Of a stretch of DNA of 64,000 bases, positions 12,517 through 23,778 are shown piece after piece. Origin of the DNA: Symbiodinium natans (lineage: Eukaryota; Sar; Dinophyceae; Suessiales; Symbiodiniaceae). The DNA is taken from contig CAJNDS010002601.1 in the NCBI GenBank assembly GCA_905221605.1, positions 315,001-379,000 on the forward strand, read 5' to 3'. Position 1 is the first letter of the stretch; the number at the start of each line of letters is the position of its first letter. The position numbers and the translations under genes are program-made. The notes below the pieces were generated by a model, which was not told where the DNA came from, did no database searches, and was given only the letters and a program-made list of their open reading frames with translations.

Positions 12517-12581
12517 GGCCCGAAGTTTGGGCTTCCAGTGCTGGGCGATGACGACTGCAAGAGTCCACTTTTGCTGGAACA
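12517..12581 (+). CDS. Possible exon: GPKFGLPVLGDDDCKSPLLL...
   Basis: Its AG|G acceptor would be the last TTTAG|GG of a TTTAGGG array. The GT donor leaves two bases that fit the start of the 13042 exon. Confidence 0.3.
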
Positions 12582-13041
12582 GTTGGTCTTTCAATAATGG
12601 GGCTACTGTTTTTTTCCTTTGGAGGGGGGGGGGGGGTTTGGGGTTTGGGGTTTAGGGTTTAGGGTTTAGGGTTTAGGGTTTGGGGATATATGATGTCCGG
12701 AAACACTGATGCGCCGAAAACCCCTGAGCGCAAGCGAACCCTTCATACTAAACCCTAAACCCTAAACCCTAAACCCGAAACCCTATGACTTATGACGAGC
12801 TGTCTACACCCGACGAATATTGAGAGGCCCAAGGCAAAGCCCTCACAAGCCACGAATCGCTGCGAGCCCCGACCCTCAATCCCTAGAGCCCACACTGGAG
12901 TTTAGGGTTTAGGGTTTAGGGTTTAGGGTTTAGGGTTTAGGGTTTAGGGTTTAGGGTTTAGGGTTTAGGGTTTAGGGTTTATATAGGGTTTTAGGGACTC
13001 TGAAAGCTCAAGCCCAAACCCCTAAACCCTCAGATTCTGAG

Positions 13042-13120
13042 GAAGCTGCGGGAAGAGGGCTCGGAGCTCCGTCGCTACCAACGACGGTGCAAGGACCTGG
13101 AGCAGCGCTCGCTGCACGAG
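13042..13120 (+). CDS. Coiled-coil gene exon: KLREEGSELRRYQRRCKDLE...
   Basis: A very clear charged helical peptide (ends QRSLHE). AG|G acceptor, donor GTGCTTTCC. First member of the phase-consistent chain to the stop at 28081. Confidence 0.6.
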
Positions 13121-13757
13121 GTGCTTTCCTTCAAGGGGTTTCAGAGGTTTTAGGGTTTAGGGTTTAGGGTTTACGGTGTTTTTGGGAGTTTCTGCAGGGT
13201 GTTAGGGGGTAGGGCGTGGCTTAGTGCTTATACATGTTTGGGGTTTAGGGCTAATTACAGAATGGTTCCGGGATTAGGGTACGTGGATTTAAGGCTTAGA
13301 CAGGTTTGGGATACGAGGTACATTTTTTGTGTAATGTGCAAGGCAGACGCTGGCTTACTTAGTAGTAGCGTTTTCTAAAAACCCGAAGCCCTAAAGCCTT
13401 GAAACCCTCAATGAAGCCCACAATCCTAAATCCAAAACCCTCAGCCCCTAAACCCATAAAAACCCATATATACCCCTAAACCCCTGAAACCCTCAACCCA
13501 TAAACCCTCAATCGCTCAAGGCCCTTTCTATGCCTAACCCTAAACCTCATAAACCCTATAAACCCTATAAACCCTATGAGCCCTATAAACCCTATAAACC
13601 CTATAAGCCCTATAAACCCTATAAGCCCTGTAAACCCTATAAAGCCCCGAAACCCTATAAACCCCATAAACCCTATAAACCCTATAAAGCTCATATAAAC
13701 CCTAAGCCCTCTAAACCCTGTAAACCCAGCTCATATAACCCTAAGCCCTCATGCCAG

Positions 13758-13809
13758 GCACACTGGCGGAGCGAAGCGGAGATTCGCCTCTCGGCCCTCG
13801 CAACTCACA
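13758..13809 (+). CDS. Coiled-coil gene exon: AHWRSEAEIRLSALATH
   Basis: AG|G acceptor; donor GCGACACC. The one leftover base completes an Arg codon with exon 15134. Confidence 0.55.
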
Positions 13810-13863
13810 GCGACACCTTGGAGCACGAGCAGCCGCTCTGCCACGTTTGGGGCTTCTAAAGCT

Positions 13864-13990
13864 TAGCTACTATTTGCTTAAGAACCCCCCCCCCCCCCAC
13901 AAAACAAAATAATACTAATCCCTATATTGCTTAGCTACTATGTGCTTACGAATCCGCCAAAGAGGAGTACCAATCCCTATATTGCCCTGA
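13864..13990. mobile_element. MITE-like family C, partial tandem copies
   Basis: TTAGCTACTATTTGCTTAAG and the internal ATCCCTATATTGC both occur twice; a C run interrupts the first copy. Confidence 0.65.
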
Positions 13991-14020
13991 TTCCGTAGTA
14001 CGTCCTGGCTCAAAATCCTA

Positions 14021-14120
14021 CTTGGAGGTGCAGGGGTCGTTATAAGTTGGGTTATAAGTACCTTAAAATTGGGGTAGACGTATAATTGCCATACTTATAA
14101 CCCTACTTATAGGAACCTGG
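14021..14120. mobile_element. MITE-like family B, diverged copy
   Basis: Starts CTTGGAGGTGCAGGGGTCG; inner CCCTACTTATA present, right tip diverged (AGGAACCTGG). Confidence 0.65.
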
Positions 14121-14452
14121 TTTATAAGGCTTAGGGTTTATATCGCTTAGGGTTTATAAGGGCTTAGGGTTTGTACGGTTTAGGGATTGTTTAAGGCTTG
14201 GAGGTTTTAAGGATTGGGGGTTTAGAAGGTTTAGTATGTTTGTAACATTTAGAGCGTAGGGTGCTTCGAAAGTCCTTCTCTTGGTCCTTGTAGGTTTTGT
14301 CAAGAATCAGGTCTTCGTTGTGCATCTTAATTGCAAACCCTTCTGCCCCCCAATTATATGGTAAGTTCTCTAAATGTTGGTCCTTCTTTGGATACCCTAA
14401 TACATGTTCAGGGCCCGCAAATATAAGAGTAACCCTAAACCCTAAACCCTAA

Positions 14453-14589
14453 AATTTAGAGAATCTCTCATGTACTCTTCAAGCCCGGTTTCCCCTTTCG
14501 CCTTGCGCTTCGCCAGGCTCGTGCTTCGTCCACGGACCCAGAGGTCATGCACCGTCACACTGAAGAGCACATGAGAGATTCTCTAAATT
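14453..14589. mobile_element. Fold-back element with 29-bp arms
   Basis: Left arm begins AATTTAGAGAATCTCTCATG and the right arm is its inverse with one mismatch. The 79-bp middle is GC-rich, unlike the A/T-rich middles of the other MITEs. Confidence 0.8.
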
Positions 14590-14604
14590 AAAGTTTAGGG
14601 TTCA

Positions 14605-14717
14605 TTTGGAGGTTCATGGGTAGTTACAAGTAGGGTTATACGTATGGGAACTTTTTTCTTCTAACCCCATTTAGGATACTTCTAACCCTACTTATAACTA
14701 CCCGCGAACCTCCAAGT
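14605..14717. mobile_element. MITE-like family B, full copy
   Basis: Left end TTTGGAGGTTCATGGGTAGT, right end ACTACCCGCGAACCTCCAAG, with the usual AAGTAGGGTTATA inner part. Confidence 0.85.
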
Positions 14718-15133
14718 ATGCCGTTGACCCTAAACCCTAAACCCTAAACCCTAAACCCTAAACCCTAAACCCTAAACCCTAAACACGTGGATCAGGGTGT
14801 ACGTTCGCGCAAATGCGGAGTTGCTTCAGCTCTCGTCCTAGTTTCATGGGCCCTCAATATGGTCCCCAGCCTCCTTTGAAGGGTTCTGATGTACGGGCTC
14901 TTAATGTGTTCAGGGTATATAAGGTGTATATAAGCAAGAATACGTCGTCGTACCCCCAGACTGCATGAAGGCGCCGGAACAAAGGGCGGGGCTTCCTTGG
15001 TTGAGTGCAGGGTGCCCAAAGTCCTCCTCCCACGAAGCCCTAAGCCCGAAGCCCTAAACCCTAAACCCTACTCCCTAACACTCAACCCTAAGGCCCTAAG
15101 ACCTAAGCCCGAGACCCTGCTAGCGTTGCTAAG

Positions 15134-15189
15134 GGCACGATATCCTGGAAGTGCAGCGCCAAGAGCAAGCCCAGCGAGATCATGCAGAG
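15134..15189 (+). CDS. Coiled-coil gene exon: HDILEVQRQEQAQRDHAE
   Basis: Typical coiled-coil composition. AG|G acceptor, GA donor GATGGAGCC; CCCTAAA lies to the left and TTTAGGG to the right. Confidence 0.6.
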
Positions 15190-15432
15190 GATGGAGCCTT
15201 AGCCCCAAAGGAGCCCAATACCCCTTCAACAAGGATGTTTAGGGTTTAGGGGTCTAGGGTTTAGGGTTTAGGGTTTAGGGTGTAGGGTTTAGGGTTTAGG
15301 GTAGATTCCTTAATCAAGGGGTATGGGGCTCTTTGGGTAGTCCATGGGCTTCTTGGTGAGGGCTTGCGGGTTTCTGCAAGTCTGGACCTGCGTCCCTGTG
15401 CCAAATTCGCTTTGTCACATGTACACCGCGAG

Positions 15433-15474
15433 GAGCTTGAGAATGATGTCGCAGGGTCAATGCACAGATGCGGA
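15433..15474 (+). CDS. Coiled-coil gene exon: ELENDVAGSMHRCG
   Basis: AG|G acceptor, donor GCTCTCTGG. Phase 0 at both ends. Confidence 0.5.
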
Positions 15475-15584
15475 GCTCTCTGGAAAATTCTCCTACATGG
15501 CCTGAACGGCATAAGTTTTTGCTGGGCTACAACCCTAAGCCCTAAACCCTAAACCCTAAACCCAAGCCCATGCGAGTGGCGCAG

Positions 15585-15611
15585 GCTCTCCGCGAAACAC
15601 TGGACCGAGAG
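15585..15611 (+). CDS. Coiled-coil gene exon: ALRETLDRE (27 nt)
   Basis: AG|G acceptor, GC donor, phase 0/0, right of a CCCTAAA stretch. Confidence 0.5.
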
Positions 15612-16182
15612 GCAGGTCCAGGGATGGCTGGGTACTCGCGCCAGTGGGCGTAGCAAGAGTTCCCTGAAGAATTATGTTGGGTTCATATAGGGTTTAGGGT
15701 TTAGGGTGTAGCGTTTCGGGTTTAGCGTTTAGGGTTTAGGGTTTCGGGTTTAGGGTTTAGGGTTAGGGTTTAGGGTTTCGGGTTTAGGGTTTAGGGTTAG
15801 GGTTTAGGGTTTATTAACTTTTTGTTTATGTACAACCCAAGGACATACTAAGAACAAATGATTTAGTATGGTTCTGAGGAAAGTATAGGGTTTAGGGTTT
15901 AGGGCTCGGCTTTGCTGTGTTAGGGTTCAGGGTTGCTTAGGGATTTACAGGGTTTAGGGTTTAGGGTTTAGGGTTTAGGGTTTAGGGTTTAGGGTTTAGG
16001 GTTTAGGGTTTAGTTTCAGTCCTGGGGCAGACTGGGATTGTGGGCTCTGGGCAGGTGCCAATTTGCTTGGGGTTTAGGGTTTAGGGTTTAGGGTTTAGGG
16101 TTTAGGGTTTAGGGTTTAGGGTTTAGGGTTTAGGGTTTAGGGTTTAGGGTTTAGGGTTTAGGGTTTAGGGTTTGTGATGCAG

Positions 16183-16221
16183 GAAAATGGTGGAGATGCG
16201 TTGTCGCTTTTCTCCAAACCT
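16183..16221 (+). CDS. Coiled-coil gene exon: ENGGDALSLFSKP
   Basis: AG|G acceptor directly after a TTTAGGG array (an exception to the usual polarity); GC donor. Phase fits both neighbours. Confidence 0.4.
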
Positions 16222-16396
16222 GCGGCAAAACGAGGGTTGAAACATGTGCCGACATTCTTGCGACTAGGGCGCGCAGTAGCAAGAACATCTCTAGACTCTA
16301 AACCAGAACGCGTCGTTGCATTGAAGCCCTAGGCCCTGAACCCCAAAGCCGAGGGCTTCGGGTGTAGGATTCAGTTTCAAACCCTAAAGCGCCCAG

Positions 16397-16444
16397 GAGC
16401 AACTGGCAGAGTTGCTGCGCGCACGGCTTTGGGCAGTCGAACAG
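16397..16444 (+). CDS. Coiled-coil gene exon: EQLAELLRARLWAVEQ
   Basis: Clear leucine/charge heptad pattern. AG|G acceptor, GC donor GCGAAG. Confidence 0.6.
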
Positions 16445-16726
16445 GCGAAGCGCTGAAGGGGAGTGCTGGCGCTTCGTGTGGGTTTCGGGTTTAGGGTTTG
16501 ATGTGGGGTGTTCTTAGGGCTGAAAGGGGTTGCGAGGTTGTAGCGCTTAATTGTTTCAATGGAACCAAGTGGCAAGGGTTTAGGGTGTAGGGTTTAGGGT
16601 TTAGGGTGGGCTAGAAAGTTTTGGGTTTGCCCCTGAAACCCTAAGCCCGAAACCCTAAACCCTCAACCCTAAACCCGAAACCCTAAACCCTGAACTTAGT
16701 AGGGGAAACACTCAGATGTCTCCCAG

Positions 16727-16781
16727 GACAGCAAGGAGATGCAGAAGGAGGCAGAAGCTGAGCGCTGGCTCTCCATCCAAG
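16727..16781 (+). CDS. Coiled-coil gene exon: DSKEMQKEAEAERWLSIQ
   Basis: AG|G acceptor; the GC donor at 16782 gives the phase required by the next exon. A GC donor at 16768 is the alternative. Confidence 0.6.
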
Positions 16782-17403
16782 GCGCGAGAGACTTTGCAGG
16801 GTTTAGGGTCCGGGTTTAGGGTTTAGGGATGTGTTCTGGCGGCGTGGCTGCTATGGGGGCATGGGGCACTTGGGGCACGCTGGTCCGATGTACCAATGGA
16901 CACGTTTCGAAGAGCCGTTCACATGTCAAGTCGTCGGAGGTTGCGCGAAACCCTAAACCCTAAACCGTAAACCCGAAGCCCTAAACCCTAAACCCTAAAC
17001 CCTAAACCCTAAACCCTAAACCCTAAACTGTGCGCTGTTGGGCTGCTTCTACTCCAGGAGGTTCTGGGTTTGGGGACGCGCCCTTAACCCTCCATCCTGA
17101 ACCGCTTCCCGTGCCCTCACGGTCTTGCTCTCCAAACGACTGCCCAACCCTAACCGCTGAACCCTGATGCCCCAACTACTGTAAGCCCTCAGCCCTAGGC
17201 CCTAAGCCCTAAACCCTAAACCCTAAACCCTAAACCCTAAACCCTAAACCCTAAACCCTAAACCCCAAACCCCAAACCCTAAACCCTAAACCCTAAACCC
17301 TAAACCCTAAACCCTAACCCTAACTACTGGGAGCCCAAAGCCCCTAGCTACTAAACCCTTTGGCCCTTCATTCAACACCCGAGCGGCCCCCCCCTTTCGC
17401 GAG

Positions 17404-17435
17404 GCGAAGAGCAGTTTCAACAGCAGCTGGCCAGG
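17404..17435 (+). CDS. Coiled-coil gene exon: EEQFQQQLAR
   Basis: AG|G acceptor, GC donor GCCCAAGGG, in phase on both sides. Confidence 0.5.
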
Positions 17436-17835
17436 GCCCAAGGGGGCACCCTCCGACTTTCTTGGTTCTGTTAGCTCTTAACCCTAAACCCTAATAAACC
17501 CTAAACCCTAAACCCTAAACTCACGAACCCCAGACCACTAACCCTAATTTGCAACTGTCATAGTCAATGCCTGTGGCCTGTCGGTTTCGTAGAGTGGGCG
17601 TGTCATGGAAGTGGGTCTAAAGCCTGGCTGGATGCGTTCGCAAGGCACCTTGAATCGAAACTTACCTTCCTAAAGCCTAAACCTTAAACCCTAAACCCTA
17701 AACCCTAAATCCTAAACCCTAAACCCTAAACCCTAAAGCCGAAGCCCTCAAGACCGAAACCCTAAACCCGAAACTTGAGCTTCAGTCCCAGAGTCTCGAC
17801 TCCCCTGAACGAAGCCCAAGCCAAGATGTGGCTTA

Positions 17836-17938
17836 GGGTAGTTCTCTAAAACAGGGCCCTTTGTGGGCCCCCTATGATAGCACGGCACCCTGTAAAGAAG
17901 GATCCCAAAAAGGAAGCCTAAGTTAGAGAATTACTCGA
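17836..17938. mobile_element. MITE-like family F
   Basis: AGTTCTCTAAAACAGGGCCC at the left and AGTTAGAGAATTACT at the right. Sister copy at 42925-43022. Confidence 0.75.
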
Positions 17939-17983
17939 ACAGTTGTCTGAAGAGTATTCCTCCATCTTCTACGCTGATGATTG

Positions 17984-18076
17984 GGGATGTTCCCCCTTAT
18001 ACTAACAGTCCTTTACAGGGAATGGGGCTTGCTATACAATCCCCAGTAAGGACTGGTTGTAGAAGGGGAACATCCC
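17984..18076. mobile_element. MITE-like family A, full copy
   Basis: 93 bp with GGGATGTTCCCCCTTATACT at the left and its inverse at the right (slightly diverged). Confidence 0.85.
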
Positions 18077-18293
18077 AACTTATGATGGACCGGAAATGCC
18101 ATTCCACTGAAGTTGGCCTCCGTGCTAAGCCTATAGGACACCTCTGCACCACCACCCTACAACCTTCGGAACCCTCAAATGCCTGTGGACACACCTTTAA
18201 AGCCCTAAACCCCTAGACCCTAAACCCGAAACCCTAAACCCCAAACCCTAAACCCTAAACCCTAAACCCTAACCACAGTATGTCTACACCCAG

Positions 18294-18356
18294 GCATCCC
18301 TTTCCAACGAGCGCGCTGAGCTCGCCACGTCGCTGCAATCGGCGAAGGATGCACAG
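18294..18356 (+). CDS. Coiled-coil gene exon: ASLSNERAELATSLQSAKDA...
   Basis: AG|G acceptor; GA donor GAGGTG (or GT donor three bases later, adding one Glu). Confidence 0.62.
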
Positions 18357-18842
18357 GAGGTGGGTCTAGGGTTCAGCGTTTAGGGTTTAGGGTTTAGGGT
18401 TTAGGGTTTAGGGTTTACCCCTCTTCAAGGTCCGAGGCAGGGGGTGTCAGGCTTTCGGGTCTTCGTTTTTTTGAAGGTCATGTCTGTGCTTGGGCCGGTG
18501 GAAAGCTTGCACCAGGCCCCCCCAAGCACAAGCCGCCGCCGGGAGTAGGAAAGACTTGCGGTTTAGGGTTGAGGGTTTGGGGTTTGGGGTTTGGGGTTTA
18601 GGACTTTTGCAAAGCTCGCATCTCACTTCCTTCAACTTACCCTCGTGAAGTTCGTGCAGGCCAGCGCGCACGCTGGAAATCCGAAAGCCACTGCCGGTTC
18701 TTGTGCCTACCCTGCAAAACCTCACTTTGACCTTGATTGAACCCAACTTAGATGCCAGCTAGGATTTCTGGCTGAAACCCCAAACCCTAAACCCTAAATT
18801 AGATGAAGAAGCGTCCCCAATGCTTGCCGAAGACTGGACGAG

Positions 18843-18890
18843 GTGGTAGCAGAGCAGGCAGCCAACAAAGTGCGGCGTGCACTTTTGGAG
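18843..18890 (+). CDS. Coiled-coil gene exon: VVAEQAANKVRRALLE
   Basis: AG|G acceptor, GC donor. The downstream island at 19205-19230 reads LEHEMQELG and may hold another small exon. Confidence 0.6.
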
Positions 18891-20559
18891 GCAACCGACC
18901 TCCTGGGTTTAGGGTACAGGGTTTCGGGTTTATGGTTTAGGGTTTAGAGTTTTAGGGTTTAGGGTTTAGGGTTTCGGGTTTATGGTTTAGGGTTTAGTGT
19001 GGAGATTTCAGGTTCAGAGTCCCATCATCCCTGAGACCCTGACACCCTCGACTGCCCAAACTCCACATTCGCGATGGCAAGGCCACATGTTCTGAAGCCT
19101 AGAACCCTAAACCCTAAACCCTAAGCCCCAAATCCTAAACCCTAAACCCTAAGCCCCAAACCCTAAACCCTAAACCCTAAACCCTAAACCCTAAACCCTA
19201 AACCCTAGAGCATGAGATGCAGGAGCTAGGAGGCCCCTCGTTGATGTAGAAGCGTAAACCCTAAACCCTAAACCCTAAACAACCTTCGAAGCCTGTTTCT
19301 GCAAGCCCTCAGAAGACTTCATCGCTGCCTTTTGCCGTCCCAAAGTTTCCGATTTTTGCTGCCGCGACCAGTTTTTTTCAGGGGTTGAGAGCTTGAGCCG
19401 CTCACGGGGCCTAGGTGCGATTCGGGCGTGGTTGAGAGCTTGGGGGTTTGAAAGGGTTTTACCGGCTTTGCAGCATTTAGGGCTTTTAGTTGTTTCAGCT
19501 TTTTTTGAGGGGGGGGGGGGGAGGGGGTGGGCGTGGGCTGAGAGACAGCAAGGCGTAGACCCCAAGAATTCGAACGCTTCGCCCCTGATCTGCAGGGTTG
19601 AGGCATTAAATCTTGTTGGAAGTCTGTTTAGGGTTTAGGGCTTATGTCTTGTTTAAGCGAAAGGAATATTAACACTAAGGGAAGCATAGGTAAGGGTTTC
19701 GGACAACTCCGCGCTCCTGCTCGCTGGCTAGGCTTGGGGTCGCGACCGCGGAAAGTGGGCGGAGGCAGGAAAGCCCCCCCCAAGGATATAAGGTAACAGG
19801 TTCCCTAAACCCATCGCTAATGGGGTTTATGGTTTTGGGAGTTTCATGGGTTTGGGGATCTAGGGCTTAGGGTTTCAGGCTGGGGGAGTTGGGGCTGTAG
19901 GTTTGGATTCCACAGGTTTGGGGTTTAGAGGTTTAGGTTTAGGGCTTTTGGGAAGTTTAGGGGTTTCGGGCTTTGCAGGTTTGGGGGCTAGGGTTTAAGG
20001 GCTTTTGGGAGTTCAGGGGCCAGGGGGGGGGTTCGGGCTTTGGGTTTGGGGTTGAGGATTGAAGGTTAAGGGCTGAAATTGTCACAGGTCCCCCAAACCT
20101 CCTCCCGAACGGGTTTCCCGAAGAACGCGCCTAACAGAAAGCAGTGCATTTGCGGTCACCTGGGGGGGCTTGGCCTCTTTGACATGTAGGAGGCTTCAGG
20201 GTTTGGGGCTTGCTTGTGTCGTCTGTCGGGTTTCGGGGTCGAGGCTTTGGGGCCCCCCCTAAACCCTCAACCCTAAACCCTGAACCCTAAATCCTTATTG
20301 CTTTCAACCCTTAACACCCCTAAAACCGTAAAGGGATAGAGCCTTGAGCACCAAAACAAAGGGATGTCTGGAGAGCGGATAGGGGGCTGTTGGGATACTC
20401 CCTTTAGGGTTCAAGGCTTGAGGATTTACGGGTTTCAGGGTTTAGGGTGTTTTTGGGGTGTTCTCCTACTTCCTCAAAGGGAAGTAAGGTTTAGGGACTT
20501 CGGGCATTTGCCCTAAACCCGAGACCCGAAACCCGAAACCCGAAAACGCCGTCCGGAAG

Positions 20560-20604
20560 GAGCGCGTGGAGCTGTGGACCGCTGCGGCCAAGGCTGGAAA
20601 GGAG
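20560..20604 (+). CDS. Coiled-coil gene exon: ERVELWTAAAKAGKE
   Basis: AG|G acceptor, GC donor GCGGAG; a second GC donor at 20610 would add A-E. Left flank is a CCCTAAA/CCCGAAA run, right flank TTTAGGG. Confidence 0.6.
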
Positions 20605-20609
20605 GCGGA

Positions 20610-21449
20610 GCGCTCCGGCCGCAAAGGATCCGGATCGGGCGCGGGGGGGGCGGGGGGGGTGGGGGGGGGTTTTGGGTTTAGGGGTTTGCATGGGGTTTAG
20701 GGTTCAGGGTTTAGGGTTTGGGGTTTAGGGTTTAGGATTCAGGGCTGAAAGCCTAAACTAAACCTGAATCTCAAAAGCCCAAGCCCTAAACCCTGAGCCT
20801 TAAACCAGCCTTCGATGACTGTCTTTGAGCCTGAGTTTCTTGAGAATACCCTGTTCCACGGGCAGGCCTCTTTAAAGAAGATCAACGGGCCCACGGGCCC
20901 ACGGGCCCACGGGCCCACGGGCCCACGGGCCCACGGGCCCATGGGCCCACAGCCCAGGCTTGTAATGTCGTTACTATCAATTGTAACTTCTGCCTATCGC
21001 TCTACGCTATCTTGACCACCAAAAATCTTTGCTGCCGGTTTAATCCCGCTCCCCACCTTGTCGTCTACCACTCTCAAATTGTCACAAAGGTCGCTTGACA
21101 AGGCACGAGACTACAAGCCACGTCAACTTCGCGAAAACCCTGCTCGAGAACGCCTCAAACCCATACCCAGACTTAGAAAGCGTTCGGGTTTGGGGAGAAA
21201 ATCGGTGCTGTTGCGGTGATTACAGCTTTGAAGAAGGTCTTTCGGGTTCGGGGATGAGGGCTATAGGGTTTAGGATGAAAGGTTTACAGTTTAGGCTGAG
21301 TATCGTCCGGGAGACACTGTGGGACCGCTATGGCGTCGGATGTAGCATGGGCTCGGACGCATGTCCACATCATGGCTCATACAAACAAAACTGCCGCAGT
21401 CAGTCAAAGCGCCCGGAATTGCGGGTTTATAAGGTTCTAAGGCTCCAGA
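20610..21449 (+). other. Stretch without a supported exon
   Basis: Holds TTTAGGG pieces, the ACGGGCCC array and a 124-codon open frame (21095-21469) that I could not tie to a family or to the splice pattern. Confidence 0.45.
20884..20945 (+). repeat. ACGGGCCC octamer array
   Basis: Eight units containing GGGCCC palindromes. The GPTGPRAH frame it gives is not a gene. A sister array lies at 23357-23432. Confidence 0.9.
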
Positions 21450-23280
21450 AGCTTGGGATCTTGGCTTGAATAGGGCTTAGGTTTTGAGAACAAGGCTTCA
21501 AGACCTTGGGTTTGCGTTTGCTTCGGATCAAGTAAATCTTCCAACGCCTTGTCCTTAGGAAACGCAAGCCTGACATGTTCCATTTACACGCGATGTTGCC
21601 AGAGCTTGTAACAGTCTTGCATTGCCACATACCAGAGGCTCACGTTCTTAGGAGTACAGTTGAGGTCTTAGGCTTTTAAGATTGCAGGCTTCAGGTTAGG
21701 CTTTAGGATTCTTTGGATTTAGGGCTTTGTTCAAGATTTAGTATTTCAAGGGAGAGGTGGGTTTTGCGCTAGCAACTGCGGTGATTAGAGCTTTAAAGAA
21801 GCTTTGCGAAGTAGGGGCTTGGGGACTTTAGGATTTGCAGGGTTAGGGTTTTAGGGTTGAGTTTAAGGGTTAAGGTTTTGTGGCTATAGGTTTCAGGATC
21901 TTGGTTTGAGTAGGGCTTAGGTTTTGAGAACAAGGCTTCAAGACCTTGGGTTTTGCGTTTGCTTCGGATCAAGTATAAATCTTCCAACGCCTTGCCCTTA
22001 ACCCCCGCAGCTTAGAAAACGCAAGCTTGACACGTTCCATCTACACGCAATGATGCCAGAGCTTGTAATAGTATTGCAGTGCCACATGCCAGAGGCTCAC
22101 ATTCTTAGGAGTAGAGTTGAGGCTGTAGGCTTTTAAGATTGCAGGCTTCAGGGTTAGGCTTTAGGATTCTTTGCTTAGTATTTCAAGGGGGGTTAGGGCT
22201 TTGTTTCAAGATTTAGTATTCCAAAAGGGAGAGGTGGGTCTTTGGCTAACGACTGCGGTGATTAAAGCTTGAAAGAAGCTTTGCGAAGTAGGGGCTTGGG
22301 GACTTTAGGATTTCGCCTTGTCCTTAGCCCCCGCAGCTTAGAAACGCAATGATGCCAGAGCTTGTAATAGTATTGCAGTGCCACATGCCAGAGGCTCACA
22401 TTCTTAGGAGTAGAGTTGAGGCTGTAGGCTTTTAAGATTGCAGGCTTCAGGGTTAGGCTTTAGGATTCTTTGCTTAGTATTTCAAGGGGGGTTAGGGCTT
22501 TGTTTCAAGATTTAGTATTCCAAAAGGGGGAGGTGGGTCTTTGGCTAGTGACTGCGGTGATTAAGGCTTGAAAGAAGCTTTGCGAAGTAGGGGCTTGGGG
22601 AATTTACGATTTCGCCTTGTCCTTAACCCCCGCAGCTTGGAAAACGCAAGCTTGACATGTTCCATCTACACGCAATGATGCCAGAGCTTGTAATAGTATT
22701 GCAGTGCCACATGCCAGAGGCTCACATTCTTAGGAGTAGAGTTGAGGCTGTAGGCTTTTAAGATTGCAGGCTTCAGGGTTAGGCTTTAGGATTCTTTGCT
22801 TAGTATTTCAAGGGGGGTTAGAGCTTTGTTACAAGATTTAGTATTCCAAGGGAGAGGTGGGTCTTTGGCTAGCGACTGCGGTGATTAGAGCTTTAAAGAA
22901 AGCATTTGCGAAGTAGGGGCTTGGGGACTTTAGGATTTGCAGGGTTAGTTTAAGGGTTAAGGTTTAGTGGCTATAGGTTTCAGGATCTTGGTTTGAGTAG
23001 GGCTTAGGTTTTGAGAACAAGGCTTCAAGACCTTGGGTTTGCGTTTGCTTCGGATCAAGTAGCTCTTCCAACGCCTTGTCCTGAACCCCCGCAGCTTAGG
23101 AAACGCAAGCCTGACATGTTCCATTTACACGCGATGATGCCAAAGCTTGTAATAGTCTTGCATTGCCACATACCAGAGGCTCACAGTCTTAGGAGTAGAG
23201 TTGAGGCTTTCGGCTTTTAAGATTGTAGGCTTCAGGGTTAGGCTTTAGGAGTCTTTGGATTTCACGACTTAGTGTTTCAA
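21450..23280 (+). repeat. Tandem array of five related 300-460-bp units
   Basis: The segment AGAGCTTGTAA...CCACATRCCAGAGGCTCA recurs at 21601, 22058, 22357, 22683 and 23142, so spacing is 457, 299, 326 and 459 bp. The shorter units lack the GGATCTTGG...CTTCGGATCAAGTA part. Each unit holds a frame reading KRKPDMFHLHAMMP... only in some copies, so I do not call it coding. It lies inside an intron of the coiled-coil gene. Confidence 0.88.
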
Positions 23281-23356
23281 GGCGGGCGGGGCTTTGGCGG
23301 CTTTGTTTCAAGACTTAGTGTTTCAAAGTTTTGTTTTGGCAAGGTCCAGGCCCGTG

Positions 23357-23432
23357 CACGGGCTCACGGGCTCACGGGCCCACGGGCCCACGGGCCCACG
23401 GGCCCACGGGCCCACGTGCCCACGGGCCCACG
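23357..23432 (+). repeat. Second ACGGGCCC octamer array
   Basis: Same unit and orientation as the 20.9-kb array, at the far end of the 21.4-23.3 kb duplicated region. Confidence 0.9.
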
Positions 23433-23760
23433 GGTCCGCCCGCCCAAACGACCATGCCCAGTTTCTTGTGGAGCCTCGCCAGGGTGAGTTTGGAGAATTG
23501 AGCCCAGCTCAATCCTCAACCCTCGACGCAGCCCTGAAACAGTCAACCCCTCCCTACAACCCCAAGCCGACAATTTTCCAAATTAGGGGAGGTACCCCTC
23601 ATAAGGGTCCCCAAAATAGGTAGCCCTAAACCAAACCCTAAACCCTAAACCCCAAACCCCAAACCCTAAACCCTATTACTGGGAAAACCCCGCAATCGGG
23701 CATTGGCTTTGGTCCATGCTTGGGCCCAGGCTAACCCGGCAGGCCATGGTAAGGTTGGAG

Positions 23761-23778
23761 GCGGAGTCCTTAGCAAAG
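23761..23778 (+). CDS. Coiled-coil gene microexon: AESLAK (18 nt)
   Basis: AG|G acceptor and GC donor, phase 0/0, between CCCTAAA (23.6 kb) and TTTAGGG (23.8 kb). Confidence 0.4.

Noticed and set aside
13476-13740. Frames reading YKPYKPYKP and GFIGFIGF
   Set aside because: Translations of a CCCTATAAA variant array.
20815-23573. GPTGPRAHGPTG frames as collagen-like protein
   Set aside because: Translations of the ACGGGCCC octamer, open on both strands.
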